A DNA stretch of 64,000 nucleotides from Puniceicoccaceae bacterium (GCA_018402305.1 JAGYJE010000007.1:99054-163053); one strand, 5' to 3'; counted from the first letter of the stretch, positions 51,053-60,772 are shown. Notes: generated by a model not told the origin, from the sequence alone. A program made the numbers and translations.

Positions 51053-51955
51053 TTATTTCGATTCCAGTCGGTAGACCTTTAGGTTCTTGTAGAGGTGGTG
51101 GGTGCCCACGAGGCGGAAGCCAAAAAAGCCTTCCGTATACGCGGGGAAACCCTCGCGGGTGTAGGTCTGTTCGGTGGTGACTCGCTGTCCGTTTTCGCGG
51201 GATTCCACCGCGACGGTATCGCCATACTTGATTTCGTAGAGGACCTTGCCGTCCATTAGGTATTGCGCCATGCCCTCGTAGGCGACTAGCTGAATCGTGT
51301 GCCATTTACCCGGAGTGATGAGATAGTCCTCTTTGCCGTCCTTGTCATTAAGGGAGATGTGTGGAATATCTTTGCCGTTTAAGTGGCGGGGGTAACGACG
51401 GAAGCGGGTGGTTTGATTACCTACGTGGCCGCCACCACCTGTGCTGGCGTAGTATCCGTGCATATTATGGTAGCTGGCGAAGCCTCCATGATATAGAGTG
51501 TCAGTCGATTTGAAGATCGCATCGAATTTGTTCGGATCAGAGCAGTGCCAGAAATTGTTAATGTCGCGGGCCTGAATGCTGTCGCCATTATCGGTTCCGA
51601 TCGGGCAGAGCACCTCGTAAGTGATTGTAATGGGGCCGCTAAACTTTTTCTTGAGCCATGCGGTGCAACCCTTGCCCGGCATATAGAGATCGAGAATGCC
51701 ATCTTCTATCTGAATTCGTTCTTTCAGCTTCAGCTCGTCTTTTTGCTCCACTTGTATGACCCAGTTTTCTTTGTCGCTGAAATCGGTCTCGTAGAGTAGC
51801 TCACCAATGACGAAGTGGTCTTTGCCGTAGCCCGCGACCGAAGCGGGAGATGTTGACTTTGAGCTGGCCTCCATATGGGCGCATAAGCTGGACAGGCAGA
51901 GCACGAGGGCGCAGATTAGACTGGTTTTCAGAAGGCTAATATGAGGATGTTTCAT
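51053..51955 (-). CDS. Exported DUF1961-like protein (concanavalin-like fold)
   Basis: 300 residues. Signal peptide to about ALC..SSLCA. The body has YETDFSDKENWVIQVEQ, GCTAWLKKKFSGPITITYEV, DINNFWHCSDP and PGKWHTIQLVAYEGMAQYLMDG, ending GFFGFRLVGTHHLYKNLKVY, the pattern of DUF1961/LamG-like glycan-binding or hydrolytic domains. Family assignment is from memory and moderate. Divergent from the FAD oxidoreductase across a 240-base control region with a candidate LacI site. Confidence 0.65.
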   Translation of the reverse strand: MKHPHISLLKTSLICALVLCLSSLCAHMEASSKSTSPASVAGYGKDHFVIGELLYETDFSDKENWVIQVEQKDELKLKERIQIEDGILDLYMPGKGCTAWLKKKFSGPITITYEVLCPIGTDNGDSIQARDINNFWHCSDPNKFDAIFKSTDTLYHGGFASYHNMHGYYASTGGGGHVGNQTTRFRRYPRHLNGKDIPHISLNDKDGKEDYLITPGKWHTIQLVAYEGMAQYLMDGKVLYEIKYGDTVAVESRENGQRVTTEQTYTREGFPAYTEGFFGFRLVGTHHLYKNLKVYRLESK

Positions 51956-52088
51956 AGGGTGGAGCCTGTTGGGCTTCAGTGGCTAATATATCCTTGAGCA
52001 AAAAAACCGAAACACCTGACAGGTTACAAAACGAAGCGACCATACATCGAACGAGGCAAGGAAGAACTGATCAGGACTGGCGGCATAT

Positions 52089-52122
52089 GACCAGTGTCAA
52101 TTAACTAGGCGATTGCTCTGTG
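52089..52122 (+). promoter_or_regulatory. Candidate LacI-family operator, site 2
   Basis: Begins GACCAGTGTCAATTAACT and continues to GCGATTGC. Shares CAGTGTCAATTA, then T-G-C-ATTGC at the same spacing, with the site before the LacI gene. Located between the divergent DUF1961-like and FAD oxidoreductase genes, ~75 bases before the latter. Confidence 0.55.
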
Positions 52123-52194
52123 AGGGTTGGCCATTGATTTTTAACGTTCGTCCCTCAGTAGCTGACGCTTCCAAACCAAATTCTTATCAAAGTT

Positions 52195-53763
52195 ATGAAG
52201 AGTAAACCGTATTATTATCGACCGGAGAAGCTGGTGCAGTCAGATGAGACAGTAGACGTAGATGTCTGTGTATATGGAGCGACGTCCGCCGGGGTGGTTG
52301 CTGCGGTCACAGCCGCCCGTCGCGGGAAACGCGTTGCACTGCTCAATCCGGGAGCGCATCTGGGCGGGATGACCACTGGAGGTTTGAGTTACACGGACCT
52401 GGGCAATGCTGACGCGATCGGTGGGCTCTCCCGGGAATTTTACCGTGTGGCCGGACAACATTATGGCGAGGATTTAAGCTGGGCGGTCGAACCGCATGTG
52501 GCCTTGCGGATTTTTCAAAAATGGATAGAAGACTCGGGCGTCGCTCTTTACTCGCATGCCTATGTGGAATCTGCGGATTTAGTGGGGCAGCGGATACATT
52601 TGATTAAAATGCTTAACGGACTGAAGATATCCGCGAAAATATTTATCGATACAAGCTACGAAGGTGATTTGTTGGCCAGAGCCGGAGTCGCTTACCGCGT
52701 GGGTCGTGAAAGTATTGAGGAATACGGCGAATCGTCGAATGGGGCTCAAGTGCATGCCACCCATCAGTTCGATTGCCAGGTGGATCCTTATGTTAAAGAA
52801 GGCGTTCCGAAAAGTGGGCTGCTGCCAGGCATCGACGCTGAGCCTCCCGCAGATATTGGATCTGGAGACGGCCGAATTCAGGCTTATTGTTTTCGGGTGT
52901 GCATGACACGAGAAGCGAACAATCGAATACCATTTCCCAAGCCGGAAGGATACGACCCGCAGCTGTATCGTCTGGCGGAGCGCTGGTTGCGCAAAACGTC
53001 TACCGATATATTCGAGAAATTTGACGCGATCCCCGGAAATAAAACCGACACCAATAACCACGGAGCAGTCTCGACTGATTTTGTGGGAGCGAATTATGCA
53101 TGGCCTGAGGCAAGCTATGAAGAGAGGGAAGTGCTGTTTCAAGAACACGTAAGGTATCAGCAGGGCTTGCACTGGTTTCTGGCCAATGATCCCGCGGTTC
53201 CGGCGGACATTCGGGAGGAGTACGCCCAGTGGGGCCTCGCTCGCGATGAATTTGAAGCGTCAGGGAATTGGCCACCACAGCTTTACATTCGCGAGGCGCG
53301 CCGAATGTTGGGGGAGCGGGTGCAGACCGAAGTAGATTGCCGTAGCGGAGGCGTTTGCGAGGATCCGATTGGGATGGGGGCCTACCAAATGGACTCCCAT
53401 CACTGTCGGCGTTGCGTGGTCGATGGAGCTTTGGTCAACGAGGGAGATGTCCAGCATCCGTTAGAACGCCCCTACCAGATTTCTTACCGCACGATCGTTC
53501 CAGCCCGGGGCCAGTGCGTCAATCTGCTGGTCCCTGTTTGTTTATCCGCCACGCACATCGCGTTCGGCTCAGTGCGGATGGAGCCCGTTTTTATGATCCT
53601 TGGGGAGTCGGCAGCTTTGGCGGCCTGCATTGCACTGGAAGAAAAATGCACGGTTCAGGAGGTGCCGTATTCTCAGCTACGCGAACAATTGCTGGCATTC
53701 GGGCAGGTGCTGAGCTGCGAGAGTAAAAACATAGGAGACGGAAATCCAAACACGATGAGGTAA
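52195..53763 (+). CDS. FAD-dependent oxidoreductase
   Basis: 522 residues of the FAD_oxidored family (PF12831-like). N-terminal dinucleotide motif VCVYGATSAGVVAAVTAARR and HLGGMTTGGLSYTDLG, then IFIDTSYEGDLLARAGVAY and C-terminal LLVPVCLSATHIAFGSVRME and ILGESAALAACIALE, all typical. No signal peptide, so cytosolic. In Verrucomicrobiota these genes are common in sulfated-glycan loci, with unproven sugar-oxidising roles. Followed by the SSS transporter (101 bases), probably one operon. Confidence 0.85.
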   Translation: MKSKPYYYRPEKLVQSDETVDVDVCVYGATSAGVVAAVTAARRGKRVALLNPGAHLGGMTTGGLSYTDLGNADAIGGLSREFYRVAGQHYGEDLSWAVEPHVALRIFQKWIEDSGVALYSHAYVESADLVGQRIHLIKMLNGLKISAKIFIDTSYEGDLLARAGVAYRVGRESIEEYGESSNGAQVHATHQFDCQVDPYVKEGVPKSGLLPGIDAEPPADIGSGDGRIQAYCFRVCMTREANNRIPFPKPEGYDPQLYRLAERWLRKTSTDIFEKFDAIPGNKTDTNNHGAVSTDFVGANYAWPEASYEEREVLFQEHVRYQQGLHWFLANDPAVPADIREEYAQWGLARDEFEASGNWPPQLYIREARRMLGERVQTEVDCRSGGVCEDPIGMGAYQMDSHHCRRCVVDGALVNEGDVQHPLERPYQISYRTIVPARGQCVNLLVPVCLSATHIAFGSVRMEPVFMILGESAALAACIALEEKCTVQEVPYSQLREQLLAFGQVLSCESKNIGDGNPNTMR

Positions 53764-53864
53764 GCGTCGTAGTATGACATAATACACCGTGATTTCAAGT
53801 CCACCAAGGTCAGGCAGTCGGCGTATCAAAACAAACGAGACCCAGTATTCATAGAATTTAGACC

Positions 53865-55649
53865 ATGACCTCAATCGACTACATTGTAATCGCCCTCTAT
53901 TTCATTTTTATCCTCGCCCTGGGTCCGGTTTATAAGACTTTCAGCAAAACCTCGAGCGACTATTTCCGCGGCGGGGGAACCATGTTGTGGTGGATGGTCG
54001 GTTCATCGGCATTCGTCATGAATTTTAGCGCCTGGTCTTTTGTGGGAGGCGCTTCCCGAGCTTACGAGACGGGCACCTATTTTCTTGTGCTCTATGGCGC
54101 TAACGTGGCCGCATTGATTGTGTCCTATTTTTTCGTCGCGGCGAGGATCCGGAACATGCGGATCATCACTGCGGTGGAAGGCGTCGCGAAACGATTCGGC
54201 AAAGGCAACGAGCAGTTTTTCGCTTGGTTGCCGCTGCCATTCTTTCTCCTAATGGGAAGCGTGGGGCTCTACGTAATTGCCACTTTTATGGCGGCCGTAT
54301 TTCAAATGCCCACTTCCGTGCTGATTCCAATTATCGGAGTCACTGTGACTTTCATGGCACTATCCGGGGGAAGTTGGTCCGTGATCGCCAGCGACTTTGT
54401 TCAGCTCCTTACGGTGGTTGTCATAACGATTATCATGGCTTTTTTAGCCCTAGGGCACCCCAAGGTAGGTGGAGTGAGCGGGTTGCTGGAAAAAATGCCT
54501 GAGCACCATTTGGACTGGAGTCTGTTTGCTCAGCCTTGGGTTATCGCTTTTTTTTGTATCACTCTGATAGTGAACCAGACCATCAACATAAACAGTCTTC
54601 AGCAGGGAGCAGCCCGCTATGTTTTCGTAAAGAACGGTCGAGATGCGAAGAAAGCGGTGATTGTGCAGATCGTCGGTTTTGTTCTGATCACTCCATTTTG
54701 GATGATTCCTGCGATCGCTGCCACGATTCTACACCCGGATTTAGGGCTTGAATACCCGCACCTGAATAATCCGAGCGAGGCCGCTTATGTCGCTGTCGCG
54801 CTAACCGTTTTACCAAAAGGATTAATGGGACTCCTTGTTTGTGGCATATTTGCGGCCACCATGTCCACGATGGACAGCGGATTAAATCGGGCGGCCGGAA
54901 TCATGGTGCGAAACGTCTATTTGCCCCTCATCAACCCTCAGGCCGGAGAGGATCGCCAACTCCTGGTAGGAAAATTCCTGACCGGCCTGTTCGGGGTCGT
55001 CATGATCGCCGTGGCGCTCTTCTTCAGCACACTGAAAAGCATGCCCATTTTTAATTTGATCCTGTTGGTTGCCGCCACCGTTGGCCTGCCCTCAGCCGTT
55101 CCGCTTTTTTACGGAATCTTTGTCAAGCGGACACCCGCTTGGGGCGCATGGTCAACCTCATTGGTCGGCATTGCTTTCGGATTGGCCTTAAACATTGCCT
55201 TGGACGAGGCTGCTTTGCAGCGTTTTTTCGGAACCGAGCAAGGTCTGAGTTCGATTGAGCTCGCCGATCTCAAACTCAGTATTGTCACCGCCTCGCTGTT
55301 TATCCTGTGCACCGCATGGTATTTCATGGCTACTGTGTTCGCGCGCGAGCCGACTAGTGAGGAAAAGACACGCGTTGATGCGTTTTTCGAGGACATGAAG
55401 CGACCGGTCGATCACGACGTGGAGCATGGACCCAATAGTGAATGTGATGATCGTCAGCTTAAGGTCATCGGGAACATCTGTCTGATCTATGGCATCGCTA
55501 TTGGTCTTTTTGCGGTGATTCCCAATTCTGCAGCGGGTCACGCTTCATTCCTTTTTTGTGGAGGCACCATTGCCGGAATAGGGCTTTTCATACATTGGAT
55601 CCGACATCGCAAACAAACTGACTCAAATGAAGGCCCGTCAGAGGGGTGA
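53865..55649 (+). CDS. Sodium:solute symporter (SSS family)
   Basis: 594 residues, about 13-14 membrane helices. N-terminal SIDYIVIALYFIFILALG, SSDYFRGGGTMLWWMVGSSA and NFSAWSFVGGASRAYETG carry the SSS sodium-site pattern; later MSTMDSGLNRAAGIMVRNV is the conserved TM8 signature. C-terminal extra helix after an acidic loop. Likely imports sugars or sugar acids released by the locus. Confidence 0.9.
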   Translation: MTSIDYIVIALYFIFILALGPVYKTFSKTSSDYFRGGGTMLWWMVGSSAFVMNFSAWSFVGGASRAYETGTYFLVLYGANVAALIVSYFFVAARIRNMRIITAVEGVAKRFGKGNEQFFAWLPLPFFLLMGSVGLYVIATFMAAVFQMPTSVLIPIIGVTVTFMALSGGSWSVIASDFVQLLTVVVITIIMAFLALGHPKVGGVSGLLEKMPEHHLDWSLFAQPWVIAFFCITLIVNQTININSLQQGAARYVFVKNGRDAKKAVIVQIVGFVLITPFWMIPAIAATILHPDLGLEYPHLNNPSEAAYVAVALTVLPKGLMGLLVCGIFAATMSTMDSGLNRAAGIMVRNVYLPLINPQAGEDRQLLVGKFLTGLFGVVMIAVALFFSTLKSMPIFNLILLVAATVGLPSAVPLFYGIFVKRTPAWGAWSTSLVGIAFGLALNIALDEAALQRFFGTEQGLSSIELADLKLSIVTASLFILCTAWYFMATVFAREPTSEEKTRVDAFFEDMKRPVDHDVEHGPNSECDDRQLKVIGNICLIYGIAIGLFAVIPNSAAGHASFLFCGGTIAGIGLFIHWIRHRKQTDSNEGPSEG

Positions 55650-55821
55650 GGCTTCAGAAAGAAGATACCCATTGAGGTTTGGGCTTATTGGGTTCTCGAA
55701 TGCGCCACTGCAATAGCGAATATGGGCTTCTCTCGTCCCGTTATCAAATCTCATCTAGCGTCCCGACTCACTAAAAAGATTCTTCTATTTGATCAAATCA
55801 ACCATTCAAACCTGTTTGCAG

Positions 55822-57411
55822 ATGAGGGCCATCGTCCTAAAAAAACCACAGTGTGTCGTTTCCTCCGACTCACCCTCAGTGATACATGCTTCTAGAAAGG
55901 CGGGGTTTACACAGCGAACCAACCGATCTTTCTTTTTCGGGCTGGTTTTCACGCTCGTCGGTTATTCGACGCTTTACTCGGTACCGTTTGGTGGAGGGGT
56001 CGCCAAATATGGCCCTCCCAGGCTTCCCGACGACGCCACGATCCACGAGACGGAATATTTACCGACTACAGACGATGCCGCCGGAATCCAGGCAGCCATT
56101 GACACAGCCCATACCGCGGGAGGCGGCACCGTCCAACTCCTTGCCAAGACCTACCTGGTTGACACAGCAATAACGATTAAGAGTGGTATCCAGCTTCGGG
56201 GCCAGGGCATGGGCAAGACCGTGTTGAAACGCGATTCCAGCTACACTTCCACAGTGCCCTATTTCGTCGGCGCGGTGAATGGCGCCGTCACCGATGCGGT
56301 CATTTCACACCTCACTGTCGATCGCGATTTTTCCCGCCAGGATCTAGTGGACAACCACGAGACGGTCTTGCTGGGCATCGGCATCCGATCTTCCGCCGAT
56401 TACTACAACGAGCGTATACGGCTGGACCATGTCGAAGCAATTGGCTTCACCGTGGGTCTCTCCATCGAGGGAGCGACTCATATCACGGTGGTGGATTGCC
56501 GCGTCCATGATAACGGGGGCACCGTACTCCACCACAATATCTATTTCCGAAGAACAGGAAGGGTCCTTTTCTCCGGGAACCACGTCTACGATTCGGTGGG
56601 CGGCAGCGGCATCAAGCTATCCGGAGGCACCACCAACGTGGCGGAAGAATCCCGATTCTTCACTATCCGCAACAACAAGATCAATCGAAACGAGAGTATC
56701 AATCTAAACATCCAGGGCTGCCACCATCTGCTGATTGAGGGGAATTTGTTGCAGGGCCAGATTTCGACCGACGGCGCAACGGCCGGGCTTTTTCTTCGCC
56801 AATACAAGGGCTACGAGTGCCGCTACTCCGATATCATCAACAACTATATCATCGATAACACGGGGAAAGGACTCTATGCCGAAGGCTGTCGCACCTTCTC
56901 CATCGAGGGCAACGCCTGTTTCGGCAACGGGACCGACTACAATCTGGCCAGTAATATTGAGTTCTCTTGCGATTATAATACCGCTGCCCCCCGCCAGTCG
57001 CTGGAGCTGTGGCGCTTCCAGCATTTTCAGTCTTTTTTTGATACAGGCGATGCGGCCGACAGCGCCGACCCCGATCTGGACTCTCAGGTTAATCTCCTCG
57101 AATACGCCACCGGAACCGACCCCACCGCCCCAAGCCCCGCTGCCTTTCTTATTGAACCGGACGAGCCCACCGACTTCAAAGTCCGTTTCACCCGCATCGC
57201 CGACCCCGCTTTGAATTATTTTGTCGAGGGGACCAACACCCTCCCGGGGCCCCTTTCCCCGGTTAGCTGGGACACCATTTGGTCTGGAACGGGCACCAGT
57301 GCGGGCAGCGTGACTGTATCGGACGCTACATGGGCTGGGGACGCGACTCAGTATTTTCTTCGCCTTCGAGTAAGATACCTCGAAGGGTTCAGTTCGAGTG
57401 ATCTTCGGTAA
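55822..57411 (+). CDS. Exported pectate-lyase-like beta-helix protein
   Basis: Start uncertain: ATG 55822 or an upstream TTG at 55789; a hydrophobic segment RSFFFGLVFTLVGYSTLY ~25 residues in acts as export signal. About 529 residues. DDAAGIQAAIDTAHTAGGGT and VQLLAKTYLVDTAITIKSGI form the N-terminal cap seen in pectate lyase-3-like proteins; rungs follow (HITVVDCRVHDNGGT, YFRRTGRVLFSGNHVYDS, SDIINNYIIDNTGKGLYA). C-terminal DPDLDSQVNLLEYATGTDP is the verrucomicrobial tail also seen in the cyclophilin. Its 3' end overlaps the LacI gene's 3' end by 23 bases. Confidence 0.8.
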   Translation: MRAIVLKKPQCVVSSDSPSVIHASRKAGFTQRTNRSFFFGLVFTLVGYSTLYSVPFGGGVAKYGPPRLPDDATIHETEYLPTTDDAAGIQAAIDTAHTAGGGTVQLLAKTYLVDTAITIKSGIQLRGQGMGKTVLKRDSSYTSTVPYFVGAVNGAVTDAVISHLTVDRDFSRQDLVDNHETVLLGIGIRSSADYYNERIRLDHVEAIGFTVGLSIEGATHITVVDCRVHDNGGTVLHHNIYFRRTGRVLFSGNHVYDSVGGSGIKLSGGTTNVAEESRFFTIRNNKINRNESINLNIQGCHHLLIEGNLLQGQISTDGATAGLFLRQYKGYECRYSDIINNYIIDNTGKGLYAEGCRTFSIEGNACFGNGTDYNLASNIEFSCDYNTAAPRQSLELWRFQHFQSFFDTGDAADSADPDLDSQVNLLEYATGTDPTAPSPAAFLIEPDEPTDFKVRFTRIADPALNYFVEGTNTLPGPLSPVSWDTIWSGTGTSAGSVTVSDATWAGDATQYFLRLRVRYLEGFSSSDLR

Positions 57412-58414
57412 CCTGCCAACTCCCGCGAATGACAGCCCTTACCGGTGCATCCGGCACGCCGACTTCGTTGCGGTGCAGCATGCCCGAGAGCAGGCTGATC
57501 GCCGTGCGGCCGATCACCTCGGACTTTTGATCGATCCCGTAGAGAACGGGGCCATTGTCAAGCAAGCCGATACTCGCAATGCCCTCGCGGTCGTCAACCC
57601 AATCCATGATTCGCCCGTCCGCTTGGAGCATAGCATCTGGCTTGGCCTCCTTCTTCCAGGCGAAAAACTGCGCACGGGCCGTCTCACTATCATTGCCGAG
57701 CCGAATCATCGGGAGCGCAGCCTTCGGGTTATTCACCTCCTGCGCCATACGGACCCCGCTTCGATAGCGAAAGAAGGAGCGCTCGTCCTGATTCTCGCTG
57801 ATCACAAAACCGATCTTCTTGAAGCCCATCTGCAAAAGTTTTCCGTAGGCATCGAAGCCTGCTTGAAACTGATCCGTAGCGACGGAATGGAACGTGTGCC
57901 TGCGGAGACTGCTACCGATGGAGATCGTGGAAAAATTCGAAAAGTCATCTTCGAATTTAATCGACCCCTTCCCCACGGGCGGGATCACGATGCCACGAAT
58001 ACCACGACTCCTCAAAATGTTAAAAAAGCGTTTTTGTGAAGTTTCCAAAGGGAGAAAGTCGAAGGTCTCCAGCTCATACCCAAGCCGCTTAGCCTCTGCG
58101 AGGGCTCCATCACGATAAGCGACATACTCCGCGAACGAATCGTAGGTGGCACGGTCGGGCCATGTATTGAGCCAACAAAGCGTCGACTGATATCTGGCCG
58201 ATTTTTTCGTATTTCGGTACGATGCCAGAGCCGCGAGACTAGGGTCCGGGACGTAGCCCATTTCATCGGCCTCTTTGCGAACGCGAACCCTCGTCGCCCG
58301 GGAAACTTTGGAGATATCGCGCAATGCCATCGACACGGTCCCGTGCGATAAATTGAGGCGGGTAGCGATGTCGCGGATAGAGACTCTGTTCTGGATGGGC
58401 ATAGTTTTAGTCAT
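57389..58414 (-). CDS. LacI-family transcriptional regulator
   Basis: 341 residues. N-terminal helix-turn-helix VSIRDIATRLNLSHGTVSMA with hinge EADEMGYVPDPSLAALASYR; periplasmic-binding-like effector domain with GIVIPPVGKGSI, SVATDQFQAGFDAYGKLL and the C-terminal VLYGIDQKSEVIGRTAISLL. Likely represses the surrounding glycan genes and itself. A motif found in its own promoter recurs before two other units of the locus. Confidence 0.93.
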   Translation of the reverse strand: MTKTMPIQNRVSIRDIATRLNLSHGTVSMALRDISKVSRATRVRVRKEADEMGYVPDPSLAALASYRNTKKSARYQSTLCWLNTWPDRATYDSFAEYVAYRDGALAEAKRLGYELETFDFLPLETSQKRFFNILRSRGIRGIVIPPVGKGSIKFEDDFSNFSTISIGSSLRRHTFHSVATDQFQAGFDAYGKLLQMGFKKIGFVISENQDERSFFRYRSGVRMAQEVNNPKAALPMIRLGNDSETARAQFFAWKKEAKPDAMLQADGRIMDWVDDREGIASIGLLDNGPVLYGIDQKSEVIGRTAISLLSGMLHRNEVGVPDAPVRAVIRGSWQVTEDHSN

Positions 58415-58450
58415 TCATAAATAACCTATCACCCAAGAATATTCGATAAA

Positions 58451-58483
58451 GTTGAACAGTGTCAATTAGTTGGACTATTGCCC
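58451..58483 (+). promoter_or_regulatory. Candidate LacI-family operator, site 3 (autoregulatory)
   Basis: Begins GTTGAACAGTGTCAATTAG; contains the near-palindrome CAATTAGT-TGG-ACTATTG. It lies between the LacI start (58414) and the divergent PEP-CTERM gene (58575) and matches sites 1 and 2 in CAGTGTCAA. Confidence 0.6.
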
Positions 58484-58574
58484 TTTGATGGTCGTTTCTT
58501 CAACTTGTTTTCTTAGTTTCCGATTTCCGGATCCTACCGTATATATATCACGCACACATACCCATACATAGAAG

Positions 58575-59258
58575 ATGAAAACAATACCTCAAAAACTGAA
58601 ACTACAAATCGCTGCGGCCGCAGCCTTTACGCTGCTCGCCGGGGCTGCCAACGGGCAGGCTGAGGTTGTCCGCTACACCTTCTCCGGTGCAAGCACTGCC
58701 CCATTGGGCTTACCCGCCGGCCTGTCTGCTTCCAATTTCGCGAATAGCGGAAGCACGGGCTTCTCAGCAAAAGCTAACAATGCGACTATTAATGGCGCAA
58801 CGAACGATGAAGCTCCCGGCGATGAATACTTCGAATTCTCACTCTCTCCCGATGCTGGTAACGAACTCGATATTAGTGATGTCTTTTTCGATTATGGTGG
58901 CGAGGATACAGGCTATGCATATAGCTTGGCGATTCGCTCAAGCCTCGACTCGTTCTCTTCCAACGTTGCCGAGGTCCTCGATGTCGAGTCTGCAGGCACG
59001 GGTGCGGGAGTAGTTGAACGCTTGGTAGCCGACCTTTCTTCAGACGCTAACTTTCAAAACGTCAGCTCCAGCATCACTTTCCGAATCTATGGATGGGGCG
59101 ATGACAGGTTTAACCAGAGTACCGAGCGTATTCGAATCGATAACGTGAAGGTTCGGGGGACCGTCTCTCCGATTCCGGAGCCCTCTCAGGATACGCTTGT
59201 CGGCGCGGTTCTTTTAGTTGTCCTCGGTAGCCGCATTGTTCGGCGGAACCGCCGCTAA
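58575..59258 (+). CDS. PEP-CTERM sorting-domain protein
   Basis: 227 residues. Signal peptide LQIAAAAAFTLLAGAANGQ, a beta-rich body (VVRYTFSGAS, FEFSLSPDAGNELDISDVFF, FRIYGWGDD), and the C-terminal sorting signal PIPEPSQDT, a hydrophobic helix and RRNRR. Exosortase would cleave and anchor it at the surface or in the matrix; no exosortase gene is in the window. Divergent from LacI. Confidence 0.9.
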   Translation: MKTIPQKLKLQIAAAAAFTLLAGAANGQAEVVRYTFSGASTAPLGLPAGLSASNFANSGSTGFSAKANNATINGATNDEAPGDEYFEFSLSPDAGNELDISDVFFDYGGEDTGYAYSLAIRSSLDSFSSNVAEVLDVESAGTGAGVVERLVADLSSDANFQNVSSSITFRIYGWGDDRFNQSTERIRIDNVKVRGTVSPIPEPSQDTLVGAVLLVVLGSRIVRRNRR

Positions 59259-59289
59259 ACAAGGCCTGCACACTACCAACGCGACGCCA

Positions 59290-59639
59290 CATGGCTAGCG
59301 ATGGCCGCATCGAATCATTCAGCTCCCGCCTACGATGCATGCGCGTCGTTGGCGGCGGCTCTTCCTTGCAGACCCTCACCAGCGTCTGGCCCAGTGATTT
59401 CGGGCGTGAACGCTATAATGCGGACTACGCTAAGCTAGTCGATCAGGCCTGCGAAATGCGTGAGAACCAAAAACCTCTGTGCCATCGTCTACACCGAGCT
59501 GACGGATTGGTATAAGGGAATCAACGGCTTTATCACCTTCGACCGTAAGGTGATTAGAGTGGACATGGATCAACTGAACGCAATCAACATGCGCTTCCGA
59601 GAGCCGACATCGCAGGATACGCACTCACGGAAAAATTGA
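59290..59639 (+). pseudogene. Glycoside hydrolase family 2 (beta-galactosidase-like), C-terminal remnant
   Basis: First frame gives DFGRERYNADYAKLVDQACE; a shift near 59465 continues with CAIVYTELTDWYKGINGFIT and FDRKVIRVDMDQLNAIN, the pattern found after the TIM barrel of GH2 enzymes (VYTQLTDVExExNGLxTYDR). Catalytic residues and about 80% of the gene are missing. Ends at TGA 59637, 20 bases before the sulfatase. Confidence 0.55.
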
Positions 59640-59659
59640 AAGCACACACCAACTCCATA

Positions 59660-60772
59660 ATGTATAAGCTATTATTATCGCTTGTTGCCTTCGCACTGTG
59701 TGCCTCCGTCCTCCGTGGCGCGGACCGCCCCAATATCTTATTCATCTCGGTCGATGATCTGAACGATTTTCCAGGGTTTGCTCCGAGGTATCCAGATGCC
59801 CGGACGCCGAACATGGACCGTTTGGCCGAAGAGGGAATCGTTTTTACAAACGCCCATAGTCAATTCCCGCTTTGCAGCCCTTCGCGCGCCAGCATCATGT
59901 CTGGATTGCTTCCCTCGACGCTTGGCTTCGACAACCACATACGGGACGAGGCCGTTGCCAACCGAACCCGGAATCTGGGCTCGGAACTCCTGTACACCTG
60001 GTTCGGAAACCATGGCTACGAGACGCTCGCTGTCGGAAAGATTTTTCATCACCATGTGCCCAAAGGCAGCGTCGATGCGAGCGGAGGCCGGGGTAATTTT
60101 CAGGGGGGCACCGGCAGGCTGAGGCAAAACTGGCATCAGAACGGAACCTTCACCGACTGGGCGATGGCTCCGGAGCGGGATGAGCAGCTCCCTGATTATG
60201 ACGCCGCAACCTGGGCCATCGAACAACTACAGCAGGACCATGAGAAGCCGTTTATGCTGATGGTGGGATTCCTTCGGCCCCACGTTCCATGGTATGTCCC
60301 CGAGAAATGGTTCGATCTTTACGACAAGGAAGCACTCACCTTGCCACCCTTCGAAGAAAATGATCTCGACGATGTCTCGGAAATGGCAAAACGGATCAGC
60401 GTCCTGAAGCAATATCCGCGCACGGACTGGGCGATTGAAAAGGATCAATGGCGGAATATCCTGGACGCTTATTTGGCCTGCATCAGTTTTGCTGATCACC
60501 AGGTCGGCAGGGTGCTCGAAGCCCTAGAGAATAGCCCCTACAAGGAAAATACAATCATCGTCCTCTGGTCGGATCACGGTTACCATATCGGAGAAAAGAA
60601 CATCTTCCAAAAGCAAACGCTGTGGGAGCGCTCCTCACATGTGCCGCTGGTTTTCGCCGGTCCGGGCATCGAGCCAGGCACCCGTTCTGATCGCGTCGTC
60701 AGCCTCCTGGATTTGTATCCGACTCTGGTGGAGCTCTGCGAGCTTCCGGTTACTATGCTTTGGAGTCAGTAG
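59660..60772 (+). CDS. Sulfatase (iduronate-2-sulfatase-like), C-terminally truncated
   Basis: Hydrolyses sulfate esters on glycans; needs formylglycine maturation. Start ATG 59660 (MYKLLLSLVAFALCASVLRG) gives a signal peptide. 370 residues against ~470-500 in intact relatives. ILFISVDDLNDFPGF (metal Asp pair), FPLCSPSRASIMSG with the Cys-x-Pro-x-Arg formylglycine site, ETLAVGKIFHH, and VLWSDHGYHIGEKNIFQK (metal Asp/His). The protein runs out after LYPTLVELCELP; the next nine bases code for unrelated residues and the stop codon TAG is the first triplet of 65-bp repeat copy 2. The C-terminal subdomain is lost, so activity is doubtful. Confidence 0.85.
   Translation: MYKLLLSLVAFALCASVLRGADRPNILFISVDDLNDFPGFAPRYPDARTPNMDRLAEEGIVFTNAHSQFPLCSPSRASIMSGLLPSTLGFDNHIRDEAVANRTRNLGSELLYTWFGNHGYETLAVGKIFHHHVPKGSVDASGGRGNFQGGTGRLRQNWHQNGTFTDWAMAPERDEQLPDYDAATWAIEQLQQDHEKPFMLMVGFLRPHVPWYVPEKWFDLYDKEALTLPPFEENDLDDVSEMAKRISVLKQYPRTDWAIEKDQWRNILDAYLACISFADHQVGRVLEALENSPYKENTIIVLWSDHGYHIGEKNIFQKQTLWERSSHVPLVFAGPGIEPGTRSDRVVSLLDLYPTLVELCELPVTMLWSQ

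Noticed and set aside
52579..53172. 197-codon minus-strand ORF
   Set aside because: Antisense to the FAD oxidoreductase, no recognisable motif.
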